A stretch of DNA of 64,000 bases from Clostridium carboxidivorans P7 (GTDB taxonomy: Bacteria > Bacillota > Clostridia > Clostridiales > Clostridiaceae): assembly GCF_001038625.1 (NCBI RefSeq), contig NZ_CP011803.1, positions 4,960,001 through 5,024,000 of the forward strand. Reading direction: 5' to 3'. Below are positions 34,562 to 43,004 of this stretch, one piece after another. Under the pieces are notes generated by a model, which saw only the letters and a list, made by a program, of their open reading frames with translations, ran no database searches and had not been told where the DNA came from. How positions within the stretch are numbered: position 1 is the stretch's first letter; every line of letters begins with the position of its first letter. Both the position numbers and the translations under genes were made by a program.

Positions 34562-34652
34562 AATTTTCCAGTGGCAAGCTGAGATAGATAATTGAAATGA
34601 AAAAAGAGTATGTATTAAAGTGAAAAATCACTTTTTAGTACATACTCTTTTT
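34517..34652 (+). repeat. Family B repeat, copy 8 (core plus terminator form)
   Basis: Complete core, then GAGATAGATAATTGAAATG and a strong terminator stem (AAAGAGTATGTA.../...TACATACTCTTT) with T-run. The same downstream part is found after copy 9, not after the long-form copies, so two subtypes exist. Confidence 0.9.
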
Positions 34653-34774
34653 AATTTTATATGAAAGTTGATTATGTTAAATTGGTTATTATTTTCCGTA
34701 AAATTGACTTGATGTGTGTAAAATTCTTGTAATTGGCAATAGTTTTAAATAAATAATAAAGAGGAGGTTTTACT

Positions 34775-35341
34775 TTGTCAACACCAAAAGTTCCCTGGTT
34801 CCCCGGAGCTAGCTGTCATATAACTGCAAGAGGGAATCATAGGAATGATATATTTAAGGACGGAGAAGATTTTCAATATTACTTAACATTAATTGAAGAA
34901 GCATTAAAGTATTTTGAATATGATGAATATGAAATAATTTGCTATTGTTTAATGGATAACCATGTACATATACTGGTGAAAACTAAAGATAAAGCACCAG
35001 GACAATTTATAGGTAGAGTAAATGCCATGTATGCAAAGTATTTTAATAAAAAATATAATTATATAGGACACTTATTTCAAGATAGATATCATCCAGAGTT
35101 TATAAAATCAGATGAACAAATGCTTGAAGCTAGTAGATACATTCATCTCAATCCAATAAGAGCAAATATGGTTGAAAGACCTGAGGAGTATCAGTGGAGT
35201 AGCTATGGCATGTACATAGGAAAAAAGAAAGAAAAACTAATAACAACAAAAGAAGTACTTTCGTATTTTCAAAAAATAAATAAAAGAGAATTATATAAAA
35301 ATTTTGTTGAAAGTGCTATAAGGAACAAAGCATCCTTATAA
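34775..35341 (+). CDS. HUH (Y1) transposase of the RAYT type
   Basis: The protein has 188 residues and starts at TTG after GAGGAGG. It has the Y1 transposase signature: HITARGNHRNDIF near the start, the HUH pair in DNHVHILVK (His63, His65), LFQDRYHPEFI, and RYIHLNPIRA with the likely nucleophile Tyr122. The LFQDRY and RYxHLNPxRA pair is typical of REP-associated tyrosine transposases, which are single-copy, lack their own IS ends and act on dispersed hairpin repeats. It lies 122 bases after family B copy 8, so it is a candidate for moving that family (inference). It is not part of an obvious IS200 element. Confidence 0.85.
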   Translation: MSTPKVPWFPGASCHITARGNHRNDIFKDGEDFQYYLTLIEEALKYFEYDEYEIICYCLMDNHVHILVKTKDKAPGQFIGRVNAMYAKYFNKKYNYIGHLFQDRYHPEFIKSDEQMLEASRYIHLNPIRANMVERPEEYQWSSYGMYIGKKKEKLITTKEVLSYFQKINKRELYKNFVESAIRNKASL

Positions 35342-35378
35342 TAAATTCCAAAAGATTATAAAAAAGGAGATGAAATCT

Positions 35379-36917
35379 TTGGCTTCAATAATAAATAGTT
35401 TTGCTATCAGTGGAATAGATGCATATATGGTTAAAATAGAAACGGATACTATTTACGGTCAGCCATCTGTTTCTATTGTAGGACTTGGAGATACTGCAAT
35501 AAAAGAAGCAAGAGAAAGGCTTGAAGCAGCTATTGTTCATTCAAAATATGAATTTCCAAAAATGAAAATAGTAATAAATCTTTCACCCTGTGATATGAAA
35601 AAGAGAGGATCACATTTTGATTTAGGTATGGCAGTAGGACTTCTTATACAGTCAAAACAAATAAATGTAGATGAGTTATCTACATTTGGTTTCATAGGGG
35701 AGTTATCCTTAAATGCGGATTTAAGGCCTTGCACTGGAGTATTGCCCATGGTTATTGAGGCAAAAAAGAAAGGAATTAATAATCTAATAGTCCCTAGAGA
35801 AAATTTAAGAGAAGCATCCCTTGTTAATGATATAAATATATTTGGATTTGAAACTTTAAAAGAAGTAGTAGGTTTTCTTGAGGGAACTACTGATTATAGC
35901 AATGTAGAAGATTTTAAAGATGAACAGGTGATAAGACGAAATTTTCTTGTGGATTTTCAGGATGTACAGGGGCAGAATAAAGCTATAGAATTTATAATGA
36001 TAGCAGCTGCTGGTGCACATAATATACTACTATCTGGTTCTCCGGGATGTGGTAAGTCAATGATTGCGAAAAGGATTCCAACAATACTTCCAGATATGAC
36101 TGAGCAGGAAGCATTGGAAGTTACTAAAATATACAGTGTAGCTGGTTTATTAAAAAATAAAGGAAGACTTATTACAGAAAGACCTTTTAGAGCACCTCAC
36201 CATAATGCATCAACTAATTCACTTATAGGTGGAGGAAATAATGCACTTCCAGGAGAAATATCTCTTGCACATAATGGGGTACTTTTCTTAGATGAAATAG
36301 CTGAATTTAATAAAAGAACATTGGATGCATTGAGGCAGCCTTTAGAAGACAATAAGGTAACTATTTCTAGAGTTAAATTCACAAATACCTATCCAGCTAA
36401 TTTTATGTTAGTAGCAGCTATGAATCCCTGTCCTTGCGGATATTATGGAGAAGATAGATGCCATTGTACTGATTATGAAGTTTTAAAATATAGGCAAAAA
36501 ATTTCAGGACCTATATTAGATAGAATAGACATACAAAAGAATGTACAGCCAGTTGAATTTATGAAACTTTCAAGTTATGAGAGAGGAACATCTTCTGAAG
36601 AAATAAGAGAAAAGGTTGAAAGAGCAAGAAAAGTACAAATCAATAGATTTCAAAATTTAGAAGGAGTGAATTGTAACGCTCAGATGACACCATCTATGAT
36701 TAGAGAATTTTGTAAATTGGATAAAGAAAGTAGTAGCTTACTAGAAAAAGCTTATGATAGATTTAGATATAGCGCACGAAGTTTTCATAAATTTTTAAAA
36801 GTAGCTAGAACCTTTGCAGATATGGATGAATCAGAAAATATATCAAAGAAGCACGTAGCAAAAGCACTTATGTGTAGAGAATTAGATAAAGAACAAGCAA
36901 ACATGATAGTAGTATAA
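35379..36917 (+). CDS. comM: ComM/YifB-family Mg-chelatase-like AAA ATPase
   Basis: The protein has 512 residues. TTG 35379 is chosen because AAGGAG lies 9 bases before it; the ATG at 35370 directly abuts that ribosome site. The N-terminal domain (INSFAISGIDAYMVKIE; SIVGLGDTAIKEARERLEAA, in parts) is the ChlI/YifB domain. Walker A is GSPGCGKS (about 220), Walker B ends in LFLDEIAEF, and MNPCPCGYYG carries the family cysteines. ComM is a branch-migration helicase that helps integrate transforming DNA. It sits 12 bases before dprA, which also acts in that pathway, a conserved pair in clostridia. Confidence 0.92.
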   Translation: MASIINSFAISGIDAYMVKIETDTIYGQPSVSIVGLGDTAIKEARERLEAAIVHSKYEFPKMKIVINLSPCDMKKRGSHFDLGMAVGLLIQSKQINVDELSTFGFIGELSLNADLRPCTGVLPMVIEAKKKGINNLIVPRENLREASLVNDINIFGFETLKEVVGFLEGTTDYSNVEDFKDEQVIRRNFLVDFQDVQGQNKAIEFIMIAAAGAHNILLSGSPGCGKSMIAKRIPTILPDMTEQEALEVTKIYSVAGLLKNKGRLITERPFRAPHHNASTNSLIGGGNNALPGEISLAHNGVLFLDEIAEFNKRTLDALRQPLEDNKVTISRVKFTNTYPANFMLVAAMNPCPCGYYGEDRCHCTDYEVLKYRQKISGPILDRIDIQKNVQPVEFMKLSSYERGTSSEEIREKVERARKVQINRFQNLEGVNCNAQMTPSMIREFCKLDKESSSLLEKAYDRFRYSARSFHKFLKVARTFADMDESENISKKHVAKALMCRELDKEQANMIVV

Positions 36918-36929
36918 AGGAGAAATTGA

Positions 36930-38024
36930 ATGGACATTTATTGGATATGGCTAAGTGAAACACCGAATATTGGAGATGTAATAGGAAAGAAGCTTTTAGA
37001 AGAATTTAAAACCCCTAAAAACATATTTGATGCTGATAAAGAAGAATTAATGAATGTGGAGGGCATAGGAGAAAAAACGGCTAATTTAATATTCAACTCT
37101 AAATATGAGGTAATGAATAGATCAGAAACTATAATGAAGAAATGTGAAAAAAATAATATAAAATTACTAAATATAAATGATTCTTCATATCCTCCAAAAG
37201 TTAAAAACATCCAAGATTCACCTATACTTCTATATTATTTAGGTACAATCACTAAGGACTGTATGGGAGTAGGAATAGTAGGTTCTAGAAGATGTACTAG
37301 TTATGGTAAAAAAATAGCTAAAGAAGCAGCAGAGTTTTTGGCAGAAAATAATATTTCTGTTATAAGTGGTATGGCCAAAGGTATAGATGGCTATTCTCAT
37401 ACAGCTTGTATAAATTCAGGAGGATATACTATTGCTTTTCTAGGTGGTGGTGTTGATAAAGTTTACCCTAAAGAGCATATAAAACTTATGGAAGAAATTA
37501 TTGCAAAGGGTGCAGTAATTTCAGAATATCCACCAGGAACAAAGCCATATCCGAAGAACTTTCCTAAAAGGAATAGATTAATTTCAGCTTTCAGTAATAA
37601 ACTTTTAGTGGTAGAAGCTGGTGAAGATAGTGGTTCACTTATAACAGCACAATTTGCTAAAAAGTATAATAGAGAAGTTTTTGCAGTGCCTAATAATATT
37701 TTTTCAAAAGAAAGCAGAGGATGTAATAAGCTGATATTGAATGGAGCAACCTTGTATATATTTCAGCAACAATTACTAGATTCATATTCCAATATTACAA
37801 GTAAAAATAAGTATTGTATAAGTAATGTACAAGTTAAAAACAATTTAAAAGTAGACTATATAGAAAAAATAATTTTAAATGCTATAAATAAAGAACCTAA
37901 AACAATAGAGCAGCTACAAGTTATTGTAAATGATGATAAAGTAGATGTTTTAGAAAAGTTGTCTTTAATGGAGTTGGATGGAAAAATAAAAGCTTTTCAG
38001 GGGAAGTTTTATTCATTGGCATAA
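36930..38024 (+). CDS. dprA: DNA processing protein DprA
   Basis: The protein has 364 residues. An N-terminal helix-hairpin-helix segment (NVEGIGEKTANLIF) precedes a Rossmann domain with the DprA signature: VGIVGSRRCTSYGKKIAKEAA in part, SGMAKGIDGYSH, FLGGGVDKVYPKEH and PKRNRLISAFS. The C-terminal part resembles the DprA winged helix. DprA loads RecA onto incoming single-stranded DNA. AAAGGAG precedes the ATG. The usual clostridial follower topA is not next; an AAA-ATPase gene and repeat DNA occupy that place in this window. Confidence 0.94.
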   Translation: MDIYWIWLSETPNIGDVIGKKLLEEFKTPKNIFDADKEELMNVEGIGEKTANLIFNSKYEVMNRSETIMKKCEKNNIKLLNINDSSYPPKVKNIQDSPILLYYLGTITKDCMGVGIVGSRRCTSYGKKIAKEAAEFLAENNISVISGMAKGIDGYSHTACINSGGYTIAFLGGGVDKVYPKEHIKLMEEIIAKGAVISEYPPGTKPYPKNFPKRNRLISAFSNKLLVVEAGEDSGSLITAQFAKKYNREVFAVPNNIFSKESRGCNKLILNGATLYIFQQQLLDSYSNITSKNKYCISNVQVKNNLKVDYIEKIILNAINKEPKTIEQLQVIVNDDKVDVLEKLSLMELDGKIKAFQGKFYSLA

Positions 38025-38151
38025 ATGATGATATCAAAGATAAGACTATAGAAAACTTTTACCTATAAACATTATTGTAATCTAAGTATATTATTTTAAT
38101 TAAAGATGGTAAAATTAAATAAAATAGAGGGTTAAAGAGGGAGTTGGTAAT

Positions 38152-39882
38152 ATGAAGAGAATACCTTATGGAATTTCTAATTTCCAAGTTTTAAGAGAAG
38201 AAGATTATCTTTATGTAGATAAAACATTCTATATAGAACTATTAGATAGATATGCACCTTATCAGTTTTTTATAAGACCTCGAAGGTTTGGAAAAAGTTT
38301 ATTTATATCTATGCTGGAGAACTATTATGCTATAAATAAAAAGGACAAATTTGAAGAATTATTTGGAGATCTATATATAGGTGAAAAACCTACAAAGAAT
38401 AAAAATAAATTTCTTGTTTGGAAGATAAGTTTTGCTGGAGTAGATGCAGGACATGGTGAGGAGGAGCTTAGAAAAAGTTTTAATACAAAGGTAACTTTTT
38501 CTGTAAAAAATTTTATTGATAAATACTCCAATTTCTTCACTGGTGAGAAAATAGAAGAAGATTCTATGAAAGCAGAAGCAGCTGTTGAGTATATATCACA
38601 TCTTGCTGGAAAAGTAAAAATACCTGTATTTGTTCTAATAGATGAATATGATAACTTTGCAAATGAACTAATTACTGGAGGAAAACAAAATACCTATAAT
38701 AGTATATTGCACGGTGAAGGTTTTGTAAAAGTTTTTTACAAAGCGTTAAAGGATGCTACTATGGACAATTTTACGAGAATATTTATGGCTGGAGTAAGTC
38801 CTATAATGCTGGATGATTTAACTAGTGGGTTTAATATAACAAGAAACTACACTTTAGATGAAAAACTAAATGCTATGCTTGGCTTTACAGGAAAAGAACT
38901 TTCATGGATTATGGATCAAGTTGATTTAAATGATGAAGAACTTAGAAAAAAGATATGCAAAGATATGACTGAGTACTATAACGGATATAAGTTTAACGAA
39001 AATTGTGAATCTGTTTTCAATCCAGATATGGCTATGTATTTTCTTGATGGTTATTTAGCATACAATCGCTACCCTAAAGAAATGATAGATAATAATGTAA
39101 AAACGGATTATGGTAAAGTTAATCAGCTGGCATATAACTTTAATGATAGAGAATCTTTAGAAGAGATAATGACCACAGGGGAAACTTCCACTATTTTAGT
39201 GGATAGATTTAATATCCATACTATGTATAGTGAAAAAGAGAATTTTAAGTCTTTACTATTTTATCTTGGAATGCTTACTATAAAAGGGCAAGGGCCCAGC
39301 GGCACAGTTCTTAAAATACCTAATTACGTTATAAAGACAATTTATTGGGAACAATATTTTCAAAAAGTAAGCAGTGACTATAATATTCCAATGAAAAGAG
39401 TTAGAGATGCAGTAACTCAAATGAGAATGTATGGGAATATTGAAGCTTTAATAGAACTTATAAAAGATATATTAGAAAATTTATCTAACAGAGATCTTAT
39501 ACAAATGGATGAAAAAAATGTAAAGATGATGTTTCTTACTCTGCTGGGTGTAGATAGTACTTATTTTATAAAAAGCGAAGATGAAAACAATAAAGGCTAT
39601 GTAGATCTAATGCTTAAAAGAAAAATTCAGTTTAAAGATATAACCAAATTTCAGTGGATTATAGAATTAAAGTATGTAAAGGAAAGTGAGAGACATACTT
39701 TAGAAAAAGTAAAAGGGCAGGGGTTAAAACAACTTCAGTTGTATGAAGAAAGTAAAATGGTTCAAGAAGAGTTGGAAAAAGAAGAATTAAAGAAAGTATT
39801 AATTATTGTGGTAGGAAAAAAGGACATTTATGCTGTTAGCAAGCTCAATCTTTCAGGTCTCGCAAAGACCCCAGGGGTGTAA
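38152..39882 (+). CDS. AAA-ATPase-like/PD-(D/E)XK nuclease family protein with repeat-encoded tail
   Basis: The protein has 576 residues. The N-terminal AAA-ATPase_like domain (PF09820 type) is recognised from IPYGISNFQVLREEDYLYVDKT in part, FIRPRRFGKSLF (P-loop) and VFVLIDEYDNF (Walker B). The C-terminal PDDEXK_9-type nuclease domain is seen around GYVDLMLKRK and WIIELKYVK (D...ExK). These proteins are multi-copy in many anaerobes and thought to be mobile or defence-related; no function is proven. The final SKLNLSGLAKTPGV is encoded by family B copy 9, as in the second DUF2442 protein. GAGGGAG precedes the ATG. Confidence 0.88.
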   Translation: MKRIPYGISNFQVLREEDYLYVDKTFYIELLDRYAPYQFFIRPRRFGKSLFISMLENYYAINKKDKFEELFGDLYIGEKPTKNKNKFLVWKISFAGVDAGHGEEELRKSFNTKVTFSVKNFIDKYSNFFTGEKIEEDSMKAEAAVEYISHLAGKVKIPVFVLIDEYDNFANELITGGKQNTYNSILHGEGFVKVFYKALKDATMDNFTRIFMAGVSPIMLDDLTSGFNITRNYTLDEKLNAMLGFTGKELSWIMDQVDLNDEELRKKICKDMTEYYNGYKFNENCESVFNPDMAMYFLDGYLAYNRYPKEMIDNNVKTDYGKVNQLAYNFNDRESLEEIMTTGETSTILVDRFNIHTMYSEKENFKSLLFYLGMLTIKGQGPSGTVLKIPNYVIKTIYWEQYFQKVSSDYNIPMKRVRDAVTQMRMYGNIEALIELIKDILENLSNRDLIQMDEKNVKMMFLTLLGVDSTYFIKSEDENNKGYVDLMLKRKIQFKDITKFQWIIELKYVKESERHTLEKVKGQGLKQLQLYEESKMVQEELEKEELKKVLIIVVGKKDIYAVSKLNLSGLAKTPGV

Positions 39883-39978
39883 AATTTTCCAGTGGCAAGC
39901 TGAGATAGATAATTGAAATGAAAAAAGAGTATGTATTAAAGTGAGAAATAATCACTTTCAGTACATACTCTTTTTAAT
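39838..39978 (+). repeat. Family B repeat, copy 9 (core plus terminator form)
   Basis: The core differs from copy 8 at very few bases (for example AATC for AACC), followed by the same downstream segment and terminator stem. The loop region has changed (GTGAGAAATAATCAC for GTGAAAAATCAC) while the arms still pair. It supplies the last 14 residues and stop codon of the AAA-ATPase gene. Confidence 0.9.
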
Positions 39979-40134
39979 TTTATATAAAGAAGGTGGGGGT
40001 ATTAGCAATGTAGAAGAATACATAAATTAATTAACTTATTAGTAAAAACTATACAATTGACTGTTAATATTAAATGTGATAAAGTTAAGTTTGGAAATTA
40101 GGTAACATTTAATATTGGGGAGGTTATAATAACA

Positions 40135-40989
40135 ATGAATAAAAAAATCATAGCTGGAATTGTAGCAGTAATATGTATAATTTCTGCAGGATATTTTGCT
40201 CTTAATAAGAATAATACGAAAAAAGCTTCTGATAAGGTGACACAGCAAACTGTTAAAACTGATTTTAAAATAAAGTCTGCTTTTGCGGATATAGATCAAG
40301 ATATGATTATACAGGACAAAGATCCTAAAGATGATTATACTTCTGCAGATTTCATATTTTTAAGTGTTACATCTGATGTAGTGGATAATAAAAAGGATGA
40401 TGATTCTAACCCATTCAATGTAAAGTCATATAAATTAGATGGAAATGCACTACCTAAAAATTCAAAGGTAACTGCAAAGAGTTCTAAGGAAATTATTATA
40501 ATATTGCCAGATGGAGCACTTAAAGGTATAAATTCACCACACTCTTTGGAGGTATCTAAAAATTTATTAGATAAAAATGGTAAAAAGATACAGGGAGATT
40601 TAAGTTTAAAATTACCTTTTAGCAATTCTGACTCAAGTAGTACCGATGGAAATAATAATACTACAGGAGGAGGAAGTACTGTTGGCAATAGCAAAAATGA
40701 AGGAAACACTAGCAAGGATGCTAAAAATAAAACAGAAAGTTCTACTGGTCAATCAAATGCCAATATGCCTAAGTATACTGTAGAATTAGGAAAAGCTATT
40801 CCTCAGGCTACTGTTGTTTTAGTAAGATTAGATACTAAGGAACCTCAAAATTATAAGGTAACATTAGAAGGAAATCAATTAGAACATAAGAAAAATGCCA
40901 AGGGTGAAGATATTTTTATAAAAGGTATAAAGAAAGAATATGAAATAGATCAAGTTAAAAAGCTTATTAAAATTGAAAAAATAAAATAA
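40135..40989 (+). CDS. Membrane-anchored extracellular protein with a degenerate C-terminal surface module
   Basis: The protein has 284 residues. One N-terminal membrane helix or signal anchor (IIAGIVAVICIISAGYFAL), then an Ig-like domain (about 45-160), a Ser/Asn/Gly-rich linker (about 163-212) and a C-terminal region (YTVELGKAIPQATVVLVRL, YKVTLEGNQL) that aligns with the 70-residue module ending the S-layer-like proteins. GGGGAGG precedes the ATG. It converges on the minus-strand CWB2 gene and they share a two-way terminator. No enzymatic motif is seen. It is likely a cell-surface accessory protein. Confidence 0.72.
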   Translation: MNKKIIAGIVAVICIISAGYFALNKNNTKKASDKVTQQTVKTDFKIKSAFADIDQDMIIQDKDPKDDYTSADFIFLSVTSDVVDNKKDDDSNPFNVKSYKLDGNALPKNSKVTAKSSKEIIIILPDGALKGINSPHSLEVSKNLLDKNGKKIQGDLSLKLPFSNSDSSSTDGNNNTTGGGSTVGNSKNEGNTSKDAKNKTESSTGQSNANMPKYTVELGKAIPQATVVLVRLDTKEPQNYKVTLEGNQLEHKKNAKGEDIFIKGIKKEYEIDQVKKLIKIEKIK

Positions 40990-40990
40990 T

Positions 40991-41016
40991 AAAAGCCAGA
41001 CTTAAGTCTGGCTTTT
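40991..41016. terminator. Bidirectional terminator
   Basis: Perfect palindrome AAAAGCCAGACTT/AAGTCTGGCTTTT between convergent genes, with T-rich sequence after it on the plus strand and A/T-rich sequence on the other side. Confidence 0.85.
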
Positions 41017-41017
41017 A

Positions 41018-42508
41018 TTATTTTGCTGATACTACTACTTTTGCTTGTAAATCTGCTACAGTGAAAGTTCCATCAAGTGCTATAGTAAATTTCTTTGCTG
41101 AAGTATTATATGATAAAGCTTTTCCATCTATAGTTACATTATATTTAGTAGCATCTACATCTGAAGGTAATGATACAAGCACTACAGTTTTTCCAAGTAT
41201 TGCTGTTCCAGCTTGTTCAACTGTTGCTTTTGGTAATGTAGTAGTTGGAGTTGTTGTTTTTTCTGTTACTGTAGTTTTAGCTTGTAAATCTGCTGCAGTG
41301 AAAGTTCCATCAAGTGTTACAGTAAATTTACCTGTTGATGCATTATATGTTAATTTAGTTCCATTTACAGTTATATCATATTTAGTAGCATCTACTCCTG
41401 AAGGTAATGAAGCAACTACTACAGTTTTTCCAAGTATTGCTGTTCCAGCTTGTTCAATTGTTGCAGTTGGAAGTGTTGTGTTAGCAGGTACAACTGCATT
41501 TATTTTAGATATTACATTATTTGAAACAACTCCTGATCCTCCTATAACTTGAAGGTCTGTAGTTGCTTTTATATTTGATTTTAAGTAATCAATTGCATTT
41601 GCTGTAGCACTAGAAGTTTCTTGATCTACAAGTACAAGTGGTGCTGAAGCCTTACCAGCTAAAGAAGAAGCGACCAAAGCATCTGCATATCCTTCTCCAC
41701 TAGCATTTGCTATATATGCCTTGTCCATTTTAACTGTATCCTTAAATGCATCTAAAACTTTTAAGTTTGTATTAAATCTATCTGATCCACCATTTACTCT
41801 GGTAGAAGCATTAACCTTACTATAAATAGAATTGTTTATAACATTTTCAGTTCCAACTACTGTAACCTTTGACTTATTAGTATTAATAAAATCTATAACT
41901 GGTTTCATGTAGTTTGCATCATTTAGACCTAATAAAAGAATTTGTCCTTTAGCAGCTGCCACTGGAGCTACTGAAAGAGCATCTGAGAAGCCTTCTCCGC
42001 CAACCATGATAACTTCATCAGCTTTTACTCCTAAGTCAAGTAACTTTTGAGCAACCTTTGCATTAGTTTCATATCTGTTTGATCCACCAAGTTCTGTAAG
42101 ATTATAGCTACTGCTCTTTAATTTATCTCTTACTGCTTGTGAAATAGATCCAGTTCCGCCTACTATATAAATATTTTTAGCACTTAATGCAGTTAATGCA
42201 CCTTGGGCATCAGTACTTAGTGAATCTTTTGATGTTAAAAGTATTGGCGCATCTAATTTTTTAGCTAAAGCTGATGCACTTACAGCATCTGCATAACCTT
42301 CACCTGATACTAATACTACATTATCACTAGTTGTCCAATTTGCTTTGGCAACTGAAGCAGCTGTTGCATATCTGTCAATTCCGCTTGTTCTTGTTACCTG
42401 TCCTGATGCTGCAGAAACAGTTCCAGCGCTAATAGCTGTTGTAAGAACCAATGCACATAAAGCAGAGCTTGCTAATGCAGCTATTCTATTTTTTGAGTTT
42501 AATTTCAT
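41018..42508 (-). CDS. Cell-wall-binding protein: three CWB2 repeats plus two C-terminal modules
   Basis: The protein has 496 residues. Signal peptide to about GTVSAASG, three CWB2 repeats (about 33-335) very like those of the S-layer-like protein at 23376, then two 70-residue modules (ATIEQAGTAILGKTVVVASL and ATVEQAGTAILGKTVVLVSL) joined by Thr/Pro-rich linkers. The middle beta-domain region of the large proteins is absent, so this is a minimal anchor-plus-module version. AGGAGG precedes the ATG on the minus strand. Its promoter has the same boxes as the S-layer-like gene. It may decorate the wall or cap the layer. Confidence 0.9.
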   Translation of the reverse strand: MKLNSKNRIAALASSALCALVLTTAISAGTVSAASGQVTRTSGIDRYATAASVAKANWTTSDNVVLVSGEGYADAVSASALAKKLDAPILLTSKDSLSTDAQGALTALSAKNIYIVGGTGSISQAVRDKLKSSSYNLTELGGSNRYETNAKVAQKLLDLGVKADEVIMVGGEGFSDALSVAPVAAAKGQILLLGLNDANYMKPVIDFINTNKSKVTVVGTENVINNSIYSKVNASTRVNGGSDRFNTNLKVLDAFKDTVKMDKAYIANASGEGYADALVASSLAGKASAPLVLVDQETSSATANAIDYLKSNIKATTDLQVIGGSGVVSNNVISKINAVVPANTTLPTATIEQAGTAILGKTVVVASLPSGVDATKYDITVNGTKLTYNASTGKFTVTLDGTFTAADLQAKTTVTEKTTTPTTTLPKATVEQAGTAILGKTVVLVSLPSDVDATKYNVTIDGKALSYNTSAKKFTIALDGTFTVADLQAKVVVSAK

Positions 42509-42545
42509 AATCTATAATCCTCCTAAAATTCATATTATAGTACTT

Positions 42546-42574
42546 ATTATACAATAGAGTTCATTCATTTTCTA
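42546..42574 (-). promoter_or_regulatory. Promoter of the minus-strand CWB2 gene
   Basis: On the minus strand TAGAAA, 17 bases, TATAAT: the same boxes and spacing as the two promoters before the S-layer-like gene at 23376. Confidence 0.55.
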
Positions 42575-42831
42575 TAAAATATGTATACTAAAAGTGGAAT
42601 TATGTATTTAAAAATACAAATAAATTCAAAAATAAGCATAATATCAAAAAAAGTTAACTTTATTTTGCAGTGACTTCTGGGGGGATAACCTTGTGGGTAA
42701 TAGTGAATTTTATGGTTTGTTTTAGGTAGGCTAATGTATGTTATTTTGAATATTGTGAAGAACATGGAATTAAGTTTTCATGTTTTTTTAGGTTTTAGTT
42801 TAATATTGAATAATTGCTATAAATTAATGAA
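42575..42831. other. Intergenic DNA without recognised feature
   Basis: AT-rich DNA between divergent CWB2 genes. A short GC-richer island (about 42668-42700, with GGGGGGATAACC) stands out but matches no RNA family I know. Confidence 0.4.
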
Positions 42832-42860
42832 TTGAACATATGATATTGGAACATTAAAAT
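42832..42860 (+). promoter_or_regulatory. Promoter candidate for the CWB2 gene at 43005
   Basis: TTGAAC (42832-42837), 17 bases, TAAAAT (42855-42860). If correct, transcription starts before family A copy 8, which would then lie in the mRNA leader. Confidence 0.45.
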
Positions 42861-42879
42861 GAAATTACTACATATTTTC

Positions 42880-42960
42880 AGAGGACAGTGAAGGAGGATT
42901 TTTCTCCACTACACTACGAAAAATCTTTAATTTAAAAGAAACTCACCTTTATTGTCCTCT
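42880..42960 (+). repeat. Family A element, copy 8 (81-base deletion form)
   Basis: One 7-mer at each outer end, the CAGTGAAGG junction, the first hairpin (GATTTTTC/GAAAAATC) and the right end (ACTCACCTTTATTGTCCTCT) remain; hairpins two to four are deleted. It lies 45 bases before the start codon of the next gene. Confidence 0.85.
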
Positions 42961-43004
42961 GAAAAGCTAAGGTATTAATCTATTTATATAAGGAGGTACT
43001 AAAT

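Noticed and set aside
31132..34652. Integron with attC-like repeats
   Set aside because: No IntI-type integrase in the window and the repeats lack the attC R/L box organisation; kept only as an analogy.
41061..41552. Plus-strand frame of 163 residues opposite the CWB2 gene
   Set aside because: It is the antisense of the two C-terminal modules; low-complexity Val/Ser/Thr composition comes from the sense codons.
42665..42745. Possible riboswitch in a GC-richer island
   Set aside because: The conserved cores of the c-di-GMP, SAM, TPP, T-box and other classes I know are absent on both strands.
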